Shown piece after piece: positions 12,690 through 26,465 of a DNA stretch of 64,000 bases. Position 1 is the first letter of the stretch, and every line of letters begins with the position of its first letter. Position numbers and translations under genes: made by a program. The DNA lies in assembly GCA_945859605.1 (NCBI GenBank), contig OX243812.1, positions 1,052,501 to 1,116,500 on the forward strand, written 5' to 3'. The stretch is from Lumbricus rubellus (Eukaryota; Annelida; Clitellata; Crassiclitellata; Lumbricidae). Below the pieces are notes generated by a model. It had not been told where the DNA came from and ran no database searches. It saw only the letters and a program-made list of their open reading frames with translations.

Positions 12690-12956
12690 GCAGCTGCTGG
12701 TGCTGCTGCTGGTGCTGCTGCTGGTGCTGCTGCTGATGCTGCTGGTGCTGCTGGTAAGCCGGGGCGTCGGTCTGAGCGTGCGCGTGGTGCCACCAGACTG
12801 CAATGTTTACTTGCCATTGGGATTCTGCGGCAACAGCAGCAGCAGCAGCAAGGAAGCAAGGAAGGAAGGAAGGAAGGAAGGCGTTTGGTTTGGCGGGGCA
12901 GCAATGACGAAGATGCTGAGCAAAGGATAGGCAGCAGCAGCAGCAGCAGCAGCAGC
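12690..12956 (+). repeat. GCTGCTGGT, CAG and GGAA repeat cluster
   Basis: Impure GCTGCTGGT repeats at about 12697-12760, CAG triplets at 12833-12851, GGAA at about 12860-12885 and CAG triplets at 12931-12955. The proline/alanine/leucine-rich frames on both strands are low-complexity artefacts. Confidence 0.85.
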
Positions 12957-13228
12957 TGTAGTGGACTAGGGTGTCGGACGGTTTCTTTTGGGGCGTTCAG
13001 CGAAAGGGGTTTGTTTTTGTTGCGAAGGGGTTTCACCCTACTTCACCCCACCCCCACCCACCCGTGTTTGCGTTCTATCGTGTATCGTTGTTGATCGGTA
13101 TGTGCGTGCGGCTACAGGTGCGATCTGAAGTCTGATGATCTGAAGTCCGACCGTTCGTTCGTCTTGGATCTGATTATTGTTTGCATGTCGGACGATTAGG
13201 TGAGTCACATGTCTCTCGCTCTTCTTAT

Positions 13229-14560
13229 CTCTCTCTGTATGTCTTCTTGGATGTGGGAGTGTTTCTATGTATGTCTTCTTGGATGTGGGAGTGTTTCTAT
13301 GTATGTCTCCTTGGATGTGTGAGTGTTTCTATGTATGTCTCTTTGGATGTGTGAGTGTTTCTATATTTGTCTCTTTGGATGTGGGAGTGTCTCTCTTGTA
13401 TATCTCTTTGGATGTGTGAGTGTTTCTATGTATGTCTCCTTGGATGTGGGAGTGTTTCTATGTATGTCTTCTTGGATGTGGGAGTGTTTCTATGTATGTC
13501 TTCTTGGATGTGGGAGTGTTTCTATGTATGTCTCCTTGGATGTGTGAGTGTTTCTATGTATGTCTCTTTGGATGTGTGAGTGTTTCTATATTTGTCTCTT
13601 TGGATGTGGGAGTGTCTCTCTTGTATATCTCTTTGGATGTGTGAGTGTTTCTATGTATGTCTCCTTGGATGTGGGAGTGTTTCTATGTATGTCTCCTTGG
13701 ATGTGGGAGTGTTTCTATGTATGTCTCCTTGGATGTGGGAGTGTTTCTATGTATGTCTCCTTGGATGTGGGAGTGTTTCTATGTATGTCTCCTTGGATGT
13801 GGGGGTGTTTCTATGTATGTCTCCTTGGATGTGTGAGTGTTTCTATGTATGTCTCCTTGGATGTGGGAGTGTTTCTATGTATGTCTCTTTGGATGTGTGA
13901 GTGTTTCTATGTATGTCTCTTTGGATGTGGGAGTGTTTCTATGTATGTCTCCTTGGATGTGTGAGTGTTTGTATGTATGTCTCTTTGGATGTGGGAGTGT
14001 TTCTATATTTGTCTCCTTGGATGTGTGAGTGTTTCTATGTATGTCTTCTTGGATGTGGGAGTGTTTCTATGTATGTCTCTTTGGATGTGTGAGTGTTTCT
14101 CTTGTATATCTCTTTGGAAGTGTGAGTGTTTCTCTTGTATGTCTCTTTGGATGTGTGAGTGTTTCTATGTATGTCTCCTTGGATGTGGGAGTGTTTCTAT
14201 GTATGTCTCATTGGATGTGTGAGTGTTTCTATGTATGTCTCTTTGGATGTGGGAGTGTTTCTATGTATGTCTCCTTGGATGTGTGAGTGTTTCTATGTAT
14301 GTCTCCTTGGATGTGTGAGTGTTTCTATGTATGTCTTCTTGGATGTGGGAGTGTTTCTATGTATGTCTCCTTGGATGTGTGAGTGTTTCTCTTGTATGTC
14401 TCTTTGGATGTGTGAGTGTTTCTCTTGTATGTCTCTTTGGATGTGTGAGTGTTTCTCTTGTATGTCTCTTTGGATGTGTGAGTGTTTCTCTTGTATGTCT
14501 CTTTGGATGTGCGAGTGTTTCTATGTATGTCTCTTTGGATGTGCAAGTGTATGTATTTCT
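13229..14560 (+). repeat. 32-bp minisatellite, about 42 copies
   Basis: Units of the form GTGTTTCTATGTATGTCTCC followed by TTGGATGTGGGA, spaced 32 bp (for example 13548 to 13580). Variants include TATATTTGTCTCT and CTCTTGTATATCT, arranged in recurring blocks that indicate segmental duplication within the array. Because 32 is not divisible by 3, overlapping frames stay open. None is a gene. Confidence 0.96.
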
Positions 14561-14874
14561 ATGTATGTGTGCGTTGGTCTGTATGGCTAGGTCTAACTCC
14601 TATATATAATGCATGTTTTTATTTTGATGATCTGTTTCCCCGCTGTCTGTCTGTCTTTCTGTCTTTGGCTGTGTCAATGCATGTTTGCGTGGATAGATCA
14701 TAGATCCATACCTGGTTGTTGGAGTGTCTGTATGTACGTACGTGCGTCTCAATCGCATGAATTCAACCAATCACATAAATTTATATAGCGCCATAATCAA
14801 GATCTCCACTCAGAGATATCGCTAGATCTATGTCCGCTTGTTCTTGTCTGGATCTGCTGCCCTGTTGATATATT

Positions 14875-14932
14875 TCTTTGTCTCTCTCGTTGTCTGTCTG
14901 TTTTCTGTCTGTTTGTCTCTCTATTCATGTGT

Positions 14933-14964
<32 letters not shown>

Positions 14965-15538
14965 TTGGATGCGTGCGTATACGACGTGTTCTCTTTTGAT
15001 GACGTTCTGCGTTTCCTTCCTTGTCCTACTATCTACCTCTGCTTGTCATTCTGTTTGTGCCTCGTGTCTTCTTCTATCTCTCTCTCTGTATCACTGCCTT
15101 TGTCTTCGTCCCTTTCTATATTCTTCCGTCTGCGTTTTCTTTCCCCTCTCTATACTTTTGCCTGTCCATGTTTCTCTCTCTCTGTCTGTGTGTGTGTGTG
15201 TTTCGTTGCCGTTGTCTTTCTCGTTTTATTTTGTTTGTCTGTCTGTTTGTCTTCCTCTCTTCGTCTGTGTGTATGTTTATGTCTCTCTGTTGGTCTCTCA
15301 ATGCGTCTATGTCTGTCTCACTATTTTTTTCTGTCTCTATATCTTACTTTCCTCTTTTCATATCCGTCTTTGTCTCTGTGTTTCCTGTTTATCTTTTTCA
15401 TAGTTCTCTGTCTCTCTGTCTGTCTGTCTTTCTGTTTCTGTCTCCTCGTCTATCTGTTTGTCTCTGTCTCTGTCTATCTCTCTCTCTCTCTATTGCTCTC
15501 TCTGTCTCTCTCTTTCTCTCTCTCCTTTTCTCTCTCTG

Positions 15539-15569
<31 letters not shown>

Positions 15570-15588
15570 TTCCATATCCCCATCTCTA

Positions 15589-15620
<32 letters not shown>

Positions 15621-15660
15621 CCTCTTTCCATCTCCCCCTCTCTATCTCTGGGCCTCTCGA
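14875..15660 (+). repeat. pyrimidine-rich CTGT/CTCT simple-repeat region
   Basis: Long cryptic CTGTCTGT, TCTCTCTC and (TG)n repeats (a pure TG run is at about 14938-14963). Long serine/leucine/cysteine frames here are compositional. The 300 bp before it (14570-14870) include an AAATTTATATAGCGCC LINE-tail motif at about 14776. Confidence 0.9.
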
Positions 15661-15804
15661 CTGACGTCTGATCTAAATCGGCCAAAACCACTGACAACAT
15701 CGTCGAACGAATGATATTAGCATCACGCATTTTGTCCGATTTATGTGCAACCAACGTTTGCAATTATTCCAGCTTCCAATGGTCAGAGTCTCAGTTCTCA
15801 TGTG

Positions 15805-15895
15805 CGTCTGTCTGTATGACTCTCTGTCTGTCTATCTGTCTGTCTGTCTGTCTTTCTGTCTGTCTGTCTTTCTGTCTGTCTTTTTGTCTGTCTGA
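15805..15895 (+). repeat. CTGT tetranucleotide repeat
   Basis: CTGTCTGT repeat with TTTC interruptions. The purine-rich complementary pattern follows at 16015-16210. Confidence 0.9.
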
Positions 15896-16014
15896 TAATC
15901 AAGACTTTACGGATATTAATTTTTAAAGTGTTCTCAAAATAAATAGGCAGATCATTGGGTGCATGCGTATAATTATTATGCGTAGATACTTACAGACCGG
16001 TGATGCACACAGAC

Positions 16015-16210
16015 ATACAGAAATTCAGAGAGAGACAGAGAAAGAGAGATACAGACAGACAGAGACGGAGGAGACATTGACAAAGACAGAGAGACAGACC
16101 CAGAGAGAGACAGAGAGTCAGAGAGACAGAGACAGATAGTGAGACAGAGACAGAAAGAGACAGAGAGACAGGGACATGCAGAAACAGACAGACAGACAGA
16201 CAGAGAGATA
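16015..16210 (+). repeat. GACAGA repeat region
   Basis: Impure GACAGA/GAGACA repeats. Together with the CTGT tract at 15805-15895 they form an imperfect inverted pair. Confidence 0.88.
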
Positions 16211-16696
16211 TTCTCTGGTGGACTGATTAGAAGAGGAGGTGGCGTTGATGTCAGGTGTTCTCTCTCTCTCTCACCTGAACTCACAACAACACCCACCTGT
16301 TTGATTCTGTGGTGGAGCTGCTGAGCAGGTCTATTACATGTCGGACAAATTGCATGGAACGGACGGGAATTGGACGCCACTTCCGCCTTTTAGTCCAACC
16401 AAACGAAACACTGCTACATGTACATGTATAGCAGCTACAGAGCGTACAGTTTACAGATTGCGTGGATACACAACACCAATAACACCGCAATTACCACCGC
16501 AGACCACCACGACCACCGAGACTTCCGTGACCATTATTAAAGCACTGCTACTTAAGCCAACACGAGTCCTACATCTAGTGTTAGTGCACTGCACATACGA
16601 CCACAAGCAACACACAGAATTAATGTCACAGTCAATGATCAAACCAATGACACCAAAGCTCACCAACATCACCATTCACCACTACCAACATTATAA

Positions 16697-17085
16697 CCTC
16701 ATCCAACCAGAGGATGATCAACCAACCATCTACCCACTCATCCACCCACCCCCTCGTTTGCCCACCCACGCACCCATCTATTCATAAATTCATCCATCCA
16801 CTCATCTACCCACTCATCCACCCACCCACTCGTTCACGCGCCCACCCCACGCACCCATCCATTCATACATCCATCCATTCATACATCCATCCATTCATAC
16901 ATCCATTCATACATCCATCCATTCATACATCCATTCATACATCTATCCATCCACTCATCTACCCATCCACACCACCCACCACATGCACCAACGCACCCAT
17001 TCATCCAAACATCCAAATCCACCCATCCACCAACCCATCTTCCCATCCACCCAACCATATTTCATCCATCCATCAATCTCAATCC
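16697..17085 (+). repeat. CATCCA/CATTCATA minisatellite-like region
   Basis: Degenerate 4-12 bp repeats of CATCCA, CATTCATA and CACCCACC. The histidine/proline/isoleucine-rich frame is a repeat artefact. Confidence 0.9.
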
Positions 17086-17090
17086 TCAAC

Positions 17091-17597
17091 AGATCCTCAC
17101 AATACAACAGATCCTCACATTACAATAGATCCTCACAATACAACAGATCCTCACAATACAATAGATCCTCACAATACAATAGATCCTCACAATACAACAG
17201 ATCCTCACAATACAATAGATCCTCACAATACAATAGATCCTCACAATACAACAGATCCACACAATACAACAGATCCTCACGATACAACAGATCCTCACAA
17301 TACAACTAATCCTCACAATACAATAGATCCTCACAATACAACAGATCCTCACAATACAATAGATCCTCACAATACAATAGATCCTCACAATACAACAGAT
17401 CCTCACAATACAACAGATCCTCACAATACAATAGATCCTCACAATACAACAGATCCTCACAATACAACAGATCCTCACAATACAATAGATCCTCACACTA
17501 CAATAGATCCTCACAATACAACAGATCCTCACAATACAATAGATCCTCACAATACAACAGATCCTCACAATACAACTAATCCTCACAATACAACAAT
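17091..17597 (+). repeat. 18-bp minisatellite, about 28 copies
   Basis: Units AGATCCTCACAATACAAC and the variant with ATAG in place of ACAG. The unit is divisible by 3, so the frame reads a six-residue [12 protein letters not shown] repeat on the plus strand and a cysteine-rich repeat on the minus strand. No start context, flanking exon or conserved domain supports a gene. Confidence 0.95.
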
Positions 17598-17698
17598 AAT
17601 TCCTCTTCGTTCCGTGTCTTATTAATAATATTATTATGAAAACAGTTTTTCTAACTCACAGCGGGAGACATTTTTTTTCTATCGCAACCGATCTCTCT

Positions 17699-18597
<899 letters not shown>

Positions 18598-18942
18598 ACA
18601 CGCAATGCAATGCCATGCCATGCAATGCAATGCCACACAATGCCATGCAAAGACATGCAAAGCCATGCAATGCAATGCCATGCAATGCCATCAGTGACAT
18701 GCGATGCAATGCCATGCCATGCAATGCAATGCCACACAATGCCATGCAAAGACATGCAAAGCCATGCAATGCAATGCCATGCAATGCCATACAATGCCAT
18801 CAGTGACATGCGATGCAATGACATGCAATGCAATGCAATGACATGCAATGCCATCAGTGACATGCGATGCAATGACATGCAATGCAATGCAATGACATGC
18901 AATGCAATGCCATGCAATGCCATCAGTGACATGCGATGCAAA
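18598..18942 (+). repeat. ATGCA/ATGCC pentamer minisatellite with higher-order blocks
   Basis: Runs of the pentamers ATGCA and ATGCC with ACACA and AAGAC variants. The block CATCAGTGACATGCGATGCA recurs at about 18688, 18798, 18852 and 18921, showing higher-order duplication. Confidence 0.93.
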
Positions 18943-19039
18943 GACTGAATAATGAGACGGAATCAAGTGCAAACGTCTAAAGGTCCGTCATTAAATCGTA
19001 AATACTGCACGAGACTTCTGATAATTATTATAACGAATG

Positions 19040-19064
19040 ATGGTCAAATCTGTCTCTGTCTGTC

Positions 19065-19100
<36 letters not shown>

Positions 19101-19205
19101 GCACATGCACGCACAGTCACACACGGTAACACACCCCCCACACCCTCACCCACATCCTCACACACGCACAAACACACAAACATACACGCACAAACACATC
19201 ATAAT
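19040..19205 (+). repeat. CTGT repeat then ACAC-rich stretch
   Basis: About ten CTGT units, then impure CACA repeats. Confidence 0.88.
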
Positions 19206-19399
19206 TATTTCTATTCTAGTCTATAATACCTTCGTTTAAATAAGTTGCATCTTCATTTGCATAGGTCGTGTCTTCATTTACATCTGGCATAGCACATTCG
19301 TTAGCATACACTGTATCTTCGTTTCTTCGTTCACGCCAGCTATCTCGCCGTTTTCGTAAGCTATATCTTCGTCAATAGCTACATCATTTATACGCAATA

Positions 19400-19873
19400 A
19401 TAATAATAATAATAATTACGACGATTTATATGGCGCAGTAACACAGCCATGCCGTTACAAGGGCGCCTTACAGAAAACCAGCTACACCGGATAAGCCCTA
19501 GCGAACAAGTGTGATTTTAGCCTGGCTTTAAAAGAGTCCACTGAGCCTGCTGATCGGATAGCGAGAGGAAGACTGTTCCAGCAACGAGGACCAGCGACCG
19601 AGAAGGCACGATCGCCGAAGCACGATCTCATTCTCCGCACACGCAAATCAGACCTCTCGGATGATCTGAGCCGAAGCCCAGCCGCGGAGGAATGAGTCTC
19701 TATGCAGCAATCGCGCAGGTACTCGGGCGCAGCTCCGTGAAGCGATTTGAACACGAGCAAACAGAGCTTGAATTCGATGCGAGATGGAACAGGCAGCCAG
19801 TGGAGGACATCACGGAGGAGCGGCGTGACGTGGTCGTATTTTCTCCTGTTGCAGACTAGCCTCGCCGCGGCAA
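19400..19873 (-). mobile_element. LINE C-terminal fragment, 5'-truncated
   Basis: The minus-strand frame from about 19873 to the stop at 19482 encodes the C-terminal signature of a vertebrate/invertebrate LINE (CR1/L2-like): RRKYDHVTPLLRDVLHWLPV, then FKSLHGAAPEYL, then FGDRAFSVAGPRCWNSLPL and a KARLKSHLF end. No start codon is present at the upstream break. A short 3' UTR with GGCGCC...GCGCCATATAAATCG and an ATT-rich tail ends near 19400. The element interrupts a TATCTTCGTTTACA minisatellite found on both sides. Confidence 0.85.
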
Positions 19874-19884
19874 GCTGTTTCTTT

Positions 19885-20070
19885 GTTTACACAGCCATTA
19901 TCTTCGTTTACACTGGCCATATATCTTCGCTTACATAATATGTAATATTATCTTCGTTTACATATCTTCGTTTACATATCCTCGTTTACATTGGCCATAT
20001 CTTCGTTTACATTGGCCATATCTTCGTTTACATTGGCCATTATCTTCGTTTACATTGGCATGACCTTGAT
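19885..20070 (+). repeat. TATCTTCGTTTACATTGGCCA minisatellite
   Basis: Degenerate units of about 21 bp. Diverged units of the same kind lie at 19230-19390 on the other side of the LINE fragment, so the LINE probably inserted into an older array. Confidence 0.8.
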
Positions 20071-21980
20071 GTGCATGTGCTGATCGTTGTTTTCGTAGCC
20101 ATTGTTCTCGTTTACACAGGTTACATAATTATCTTCGTTTACATTGTAACCGTAATCGTAATCTCCATATTTCTAGACAAGCGCTCGAGAGCCAAGCGCA
20201 GGGCACCAGCTTATTCACTCCTTCCTTTTTTTCTTCGTCCCTCCTTCAATTGTTCTCTTTTCATTCCTCTTTCCAACGCTCTCTCTTTTTCTTCCTCCTT
20301 CATTCCATCTTTTTCATTCTTCTTCCTACCATTCTTGCTTCCTTTCTTCTTTCCTTCCTTTCATCTTTCCATCTCGATGGCATCAATATCACAACTGTCA
20401 GCTATTTACCAGCAGATCAGGTGACAATCATATAATTATTCTCTTATTTCTCATATATAATATTATTATTATTATATTCGCTTAAAATCCGAAAGAATAG
20501 AAGACGAAAGCGATCCATGCAATGAGACGAGTAAGTAAGTAAACAGTTGGCATTCATATAGCGCTAGACGAAGCGAGGATGAGAGACGAAGGGAGGATGA
20601 GAGACAGATTTAGTCGATCGTTCTGTTTGTCAACGGAAGTCAATGCAGAGACTGTGTCTCTCGTTAGGATTTGAAGCGATGATAGAAGACGCGATGACGA
20701 TGTCGTGAATGAATGAGCGAGAAAACGAATGAATGCATCCATCAATATTTGAGTAAAGGCGGAACTTTTGAACAATTATTATTGTGCGAGTGAGTGATGG
20801 AGTGAATGAATGAATGAATGAATGAATGAATATTTGTACGTGAATGCGAGATAGCGAAATAACGAATTATAAGAACGAACGAAAGAATGAATTAATTCAT
20901 CATCATCATTCATCGCCTACTCCACCACTGGGAGCGTTGCACAATTAGTTTTTTTTAAATTTCCCCACAATGTCCGATTCTCAGTCACAGTGATGGCCAT
21001 GTTCAGGTCTATGCCCAACCCTTCTACATGTAAGTCTTCATCTAATTAATTAATTATTAATTAATTAATTAATTAATAGAATAGAAATAATTTTATGATT
21101 AATTTATTGATTAATTAAGTAAGAGAGTAGGAACGCAATAACGAGTGAATGAATTATAAATCAGAGAAATTGAACAATAATTATACAGACTGACTCGCCA
21201 CAATGTCGAATTGGAGGCCCTAAATGTAATCGCAATCGCAATTGTAATTGTAACATATGTCAGATGATAAACCATTGAACGGTTTCCACCCAGAATCGGA
21301 TGCAAAGCAGACGCACCTGTGCATGCATAGAATAATAATCAACCCAGCTACATGTGTAATAGGTGCATTGACCGTACATTTTATATATATATATATATAT
21401 ACACTGTCGGTGAGATTAGATGACGGCGAGGGAGAGGTCTGGACATTGATCCTCATATCTCAAAAGCGGATGATACTCATACTGTAGCTGTATTTATTGC
21501 AAGATAATGCCAGCAGTATGGTAATGTCAACCAGTACATGTATAATTATGTAGTACTATGTTATAGTAAATAGGATTTTGACTGTTGGAAACATATCTCA
21601 TAAAATTATAGGCGAAGCAAATGTTTTACTTGGTCGACGTTAACGTCAGTGGCATTTGCATGACGTCGCAAAACTGTTAATAATGCTGAAAAACGCTCTT
21701 GCAAAGTTTGCATCAACGTTAAATGGACAATAAATTATGCATGATAATTACAATCTAGCAGTACTACATGTATGTTTCGTTTGCACACTTCTGCAATTTA
21801 ACAATAAGCTGCATTGGCTTCTTAGTAGCTCTTAGAACAACCACGTGGTCGTTGAATTCATAGCATACCAATCCACTTTTGGGTATTCGTTGAAAATCAA
21901 TTTCATTTAAATTGGGAATCCATGATTCTTTTATAATAAATTGCAGGCTTTCATATTTTGAAAGCAACAGAGATCTCTGT
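20071..21980. other. about 1.9 kb with no gene recognised
   Basis: Pyrimidine-rich stretch (20215-20375), an ATATAGCGC LINE-tail motif near 20557, GAATGAATGAATG near 20805 and a TTAATTAA run near 21045-21078. Frames here are short and unrecognisable. Confidence 0.4.
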
Positions 21981-21981
21981 G

Positions 21982-22068
<87 letters not shown>
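21981..22068 (+). repeat. GCCT tetranucleotide microsatellite, 22 copies
   Basis: Pure GCCTGCCT repeat of 88 bp. Confidence 0.96.
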
Positions 22069-22184
22069 ATTATAGCTGTCCATCGTAATATGAGATTCGT
22101 TCGGTAGATAAACGAGATTCGGAGATTTGTAGACGCAGTCAAACAGACGCTCTTCTGTACAATTAGACCTCACGGTTTTGTGTT

Positions 22185-22227
22185 TATATATATTATATGC
22201 ATATATATATGTATATATATTTATGTT

Positions 22228-22264
<37 letters not shown>
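22185..22264 (+). repeat. TA dinucleotide repeat
   Basis: TATATA runs with short interruptions; pure from about 22230. Confidence 0.93.
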
Positions 22265-22266
<2 letters not shown>

Positions 22267-22269
22267 TTG

Positions 22270-23231
22270 TATGGCTCTGTAATAAATGTTGTGGGTGGCT
22301 TGGAGACGGACTGCACGTCGCGATAAGTTGGTGCGCATGGTCAGACATGCAGGAGAGAGACGAACGAGAGGAACAGAGACAGAGACATTTACTGAGATAG
22401 ACAGGCAGATAGATAAAGAGAGAAAGCATAGATTCAGAAGTGGGCGGAGAAAGGAACGAAATAAGGGCTACATAAAACTATAGGCCTACTTGTAAAAAAC
22501 AACGGTTTTCCGTTTTTTGACTTCTCAGAAACTTCTTTTTTCGTGTTTTCTTTTCTTTTCCGTATCGCTTTGTTTTTTTGTGTGACCTTAGATAGCTAGT
22601 TAGTTAGTTAGTTGCTATCCATAATTAATTTCTTTCATTTAATTTCGTCTCAACGTTCTAACATTGTCTCTGTGCTTTCAATGATTCGAATAACTAACTA
22701 TTTTTAACCGTTTTAACGTCATCCTAAATAGCAAAGAAACCCTACAATAAATTAAATTTATAAAATTGATTTGCTATCGAGTTCTTGTATTAATAGTCAA
22801 TATAATTGTGAATAGTCTAAAAAAAATTATTAAGCGCCCCGTTACGCTATGCTTGCAAAGTTTAGGTCTTAATTCTTGATGTTTATGTAAGCGTAGGCTA
22901 TGAGAACGTAAAGCTGGCCCTATTAATTTTGAAATTTCAAAATATGATTTGAATATTTAAAATTTCTCAATTTCTTATTAACCAAAGTTGCAAGAAATAG
23001 AATAATAATTATTGTTGTGGATCAATGTTTGCATATTTTGTGTTTACTAGTAAAGCTTTAGGCCTATTATTTGCTGATTAAAATTAAATTGCGCTAACAC
23101 GGTTTTTAAATTTAAAATGCATTTCGCGATGTAACAAAATCAAATTGTTTCGATTTTTTCGCTTTATTTTATATTCCGTGTTTTAAAAATAAAATTTGCT
23201 TTTATCGCTGTTAACGCAGACAGTATAGTAT
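22270..23231. other. AT-rich sequence, no gene recognised
   Basis: No exon, RNA gene or conserved protein was seen on either strand. Confidence 0.4.
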
Positions 23232-23440
23232 TATTTATTTATTTATTCACTGAGAATTTGATATAGCCTAGCGCTCATTCAAGGTTTCTACTCAGGAGCG
23301 CTCCCAGTCCAACCCCGATCGAATAAGGCAGTCTTGAGAATGGGAAGAAATGAAGCAGAAAGGCCAATAGGTATTTGACGAAGGATAAAAGGGAGCTCAT
23401 TCCAGGTCGCAGGGCCAGCCACGGAGATTGCACGGCATAA
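23232..23440 (-). mobile_element. LINE 3' end, same family as 5085-5320
   Basis: Minus strand reads a WLALRPGMSSL-like reverse-transcriptase C-terminal relic and its alternative frame WNELPFILRQIPIG, then GGGAGCGCTCCTGAGTAG and an AAATAAATAAATAA tail. Alignable by eye to the plus-strand copy at 5085-5320. Confidence 0.75.
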
Positions 23441-23471
23441 ATAGCGCAAGAAACACAAGAATACTGGCCAA

Positions 23472-23660
23472 AAAAACACACACACACACACACACATGAG
23501 AGGGAGCAGGTTGTGGAGAAGGATGAAGAGAAAGAAGGAGGAGGAGGAGGAGGAGGAGGAAGAGGAGGAGGAAAAGGATGGGGAGGAGGAGAAGGAGGAG
23601 GAGGAGCAAGAGGTGGAGGAAGAAGAGGCGAAGGAGGAGATGAAGAGGATCTGATGATTA
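23472..23660 (+). repeat. CA run and GGA/GAG purine-rich repeat
   Basis: A CA dinucleotide run (about 23476-23496), then impure GGA triplets to about 23650. The poly-glycine and poly-leucine frames are artefacts. Confidence 0.9.
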
Positions 23661-24074
23661 ACCAGATATACAGGAAGACAGACAGACAGACAAACAGAAA
23701 GACAGACAGACAGACAGAAAGACAGGAGCGTGGTGGGATTCCTTTGTTTATGTTTTTGATGTATTTCGTGGAATTATTTTATGTCGCCGACTCACAGCAA
23801 CGGACCCTTCATCGAGCGACAGTCAGATGTGGGGGAATAGAGGGATGGGAGCGATGACATGGACGGAGACAGGGGAGGGGACAGGGACGGAGATGGGGAT
23901 GGGGATGGACATGGGGATGGGGACTGGCTATGTAGTCGGACTGAGGGGTAGTCACTTATCCTTCTCCATCTCCTCTTACTCCCTCTCTTTCTCTTTCTCT
24001 TTGTCCATCTCTCTTCGTCCTCCTTATTATCACTCTTTCTCGTCCCTTTGCTTTCCGCTTTCTCTTTCGAGCCT

Positions 24075-24075
24075 T

Positions 24076-24106
<31 letters not shown>

Positions 24107-24402
24107 CTTTTACTCTTCCTGTACCTCCTTCTCCTCTCCTCCTCTTTCTCCTTCTCCTCCTTCTCCTCCTCTTTCTCCTCCTCCTCCTCTTTCTCCTTCT
24201 CCTCTTTCTCCTCTTTCTCCTCCTCCTCCTCCTCCTCCTCCTCCTCCTCCTCCTTCTCCTCCTCTTTCTCATCTTCCTTCTCTTTCTCCTCCTCCTCTTT
24301 CTCCTCTTTCTCCTCTTTCTCCTCTTTCTCCTCTTTCTCCTCCTCCTCCTTCTCTTTCTCCTCCTCCTTCTCCTCCTCCTTCTCCTCCTCCTCCTCGATT
24401 AC
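24075..24402 (+). repeat. CTC/TTCTCC pyrimidine-rich repeat
   Basis: More than 300 bp of pure pyrimidine CTC, CTTT and CTTCTC units. Strong strand asymmetry and triplex potential. The region between this and 25195 is AT-rich with no gene recognised. Confidence 0.93.
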
Positions 24403-25197
24403 TCCCTCTGTCCTATCTGGAAGGATAAACTATCGGGCAACGTTTTATTACAGCAGTCATCGCATCTATAGCGTCTCATTACGCATGTATGGAAAGAGAT
24501 AATATATACATGTACATGTACGTTCAGCACATTATTATAGGCTACATGACATTGTATACAGTCTGATACAGAGTCAGTGGATTTTTCTGCTCTACGTAAT
24601 AAGTACACAATCCAAACTTTATATTCCTATTTTATTTATTTATGCATATTATGTTGATTATACAATAAGCTTACATTGTGAAATCAAACAGTCAACTATT
24701 ATGGTTTAACTTCAGTAAATATTGCACACGCGTATAATAGAAAATCGTCTCTATTTATAAATGCATAATTATTATAAAGTTGTTTACATTGAAATAAAGC
24801 AGTGATAAAAAATTTGTCGACGGCAACGGCCTCTATTGTCAAAAGTTGCCGTTAAACTCGGGACTCAGTCTTTAAAATATACATAGGCTAACATTTGTTA
24901 CAATACTACTGACGAGAGACGTCCTTCTAATGCGATACAAACAGTATTTCTTCGGAAAAGCATTGGATACGCGTTTGAATACGCGAATTTTCTGTATCCA
25001 ATGAATTTTCAGAATATAATTATGTAGGCTATATATAAATGTTATATATATATTTGATTTAAATATAAATTATATTATATGTAGGCCTATATACGATATA
25101 TACAGAGACTGAAACAGAGACATACACACATATAGGCACGCATACACATTACACACGACTGATAGGAGAGAATTTATTGTCTGGGCCAAGTCCGATA

Positions 25198-25297
25198 GAC
25201 GACGACCACGACGACGACGACAACGACGACGACGACAACGACGACGACGACGACAACGACGATGACAACGACGACGACAACGACGACGACAACGACG
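25198..25297 (+). repeat. ACG/ACGACA trinucleotide repeat
   Basis: About 32 triplets GAC/AAC with ordered interruptions. The acidic frame is a repeat artefact. Confidence 0.93.
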
Positions 25298-25951
25298 AAC
25301 ACATAGTTGCAGCGTTAGGTGTTCGTTGTTGGTCAGAAAGGCCAAGCGATTCGACACACCGCACAGGACGCAGTAAGATTAACCTACGCGCAGGAAATAT
25401 TTAGATATTAATATTAGGCCTATACGGTTCTGTGAGCTACGTTCTTACTGCACTCGATGCGTCTGTCTTTTACGTAGCATCAGCCACGCGACCCACAAAC
25501 ACTTCAACGCCCCTCAAATCTCTATTGACCCCTCCACCTCTCACACACCGTCCTTAACCCTCCGCATCAACGATGCCTTGTCCACAAAGGGTTAACGTAT
25601 GAGCAGCGGAGGATGAGCGCAGAGTCATGAGACCCTTTGTTGGCGGAAAGGAAAGACGAAAGGAAGGACGGGATGCGGACGAAAGGAAGGACGGGATGCG
25701 GACGAAATGAAGGACAAAGGAGAGACGAAAACAGGGACGGTCGGACGGACGGAAAAACGGAAGAGACGGAGACACAGACGGAAGAAGGACAGACGGACGG
25801 ACGAATAGTGTGGTCGTTACTGGAGCTGATATAATAATATATGGCGTCCAATAACCGACTGATCATTCGCCCGAATAAATGTCCGCAGTCTAATGTATGT
25901 TGCATTTTATTCTCATTCGATCCTTCCTCCTTGTCTGTCTTTCTACATGCC

Positions 25952-26058
<107 letters not shown>

Positions 26059-26161
26059 CTTCTTGTCACTGGCTGTCTTACTGAATGTCTCTGTTTCTCT
26101 AGACGAACCACGTGTTCTCGTCTATAAATAGCCCGAACTGGATTAAAATGCTTTATTGAGG

Positions 26162-26306
<145 letters not shown>

Positions 26307-26448
26307 GGAGGTGCAGAAGCAAAGATGCAGACAGGGACTTTACTCTTCGATTGCAACTTGATTGCTGATCCGTTGCGATTGATACTTCACAGGTGATGAC
26401 GTACGACGGGGATAAACCCTCGCTCAACTAATCGATCGTCCTCCGAAC

Positions 26449-26465
26449 GACGTCATAATGACGTC
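26449..26465 (+). promoter_or_regulatory. CRE-containing palindrome spanning the DGK start codon
   Basis: GACGTCATAATGACGTC has perfect 8-bp arms around a central A. The right half holds the CREB/ATF consensus TGACGTCA (26459-26466), which overlaps the ATG at 26458-26460. Binding here would lie at the translation start, so it may be a coincidence of coding sequence. Confidence 0.35.

Noticed and set aside
12587..13036. Alanine/proline/leucine-rich 149-codon minus-strand frame
   Set aside because: Composed of GCTGCTGGT, CAG and GGAA repeats.
13229..14560. Regular 32-bp repeats resembling a CRISPR array
   Set aside because: Units are contiguous with no unique spacers, no cas genes are present, and the setting is a eukaryotic genome; it is a minisatellite.
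14875..15714. 278-codon Ser/Leu/Cys-rich membrane-like frame
   Set aside because: Translation of CTGT/CTCT simple repeats mimics hydrophobic segments; several frames are open in parallel.
17091..17597. Hexapeptide-repeat (DPHNTT) protein
   Set aside because: The 18-bp unit being divisible by 3 explains the in-frame repeat; no flanking domain, signal peptide or conserved start supports a gene.
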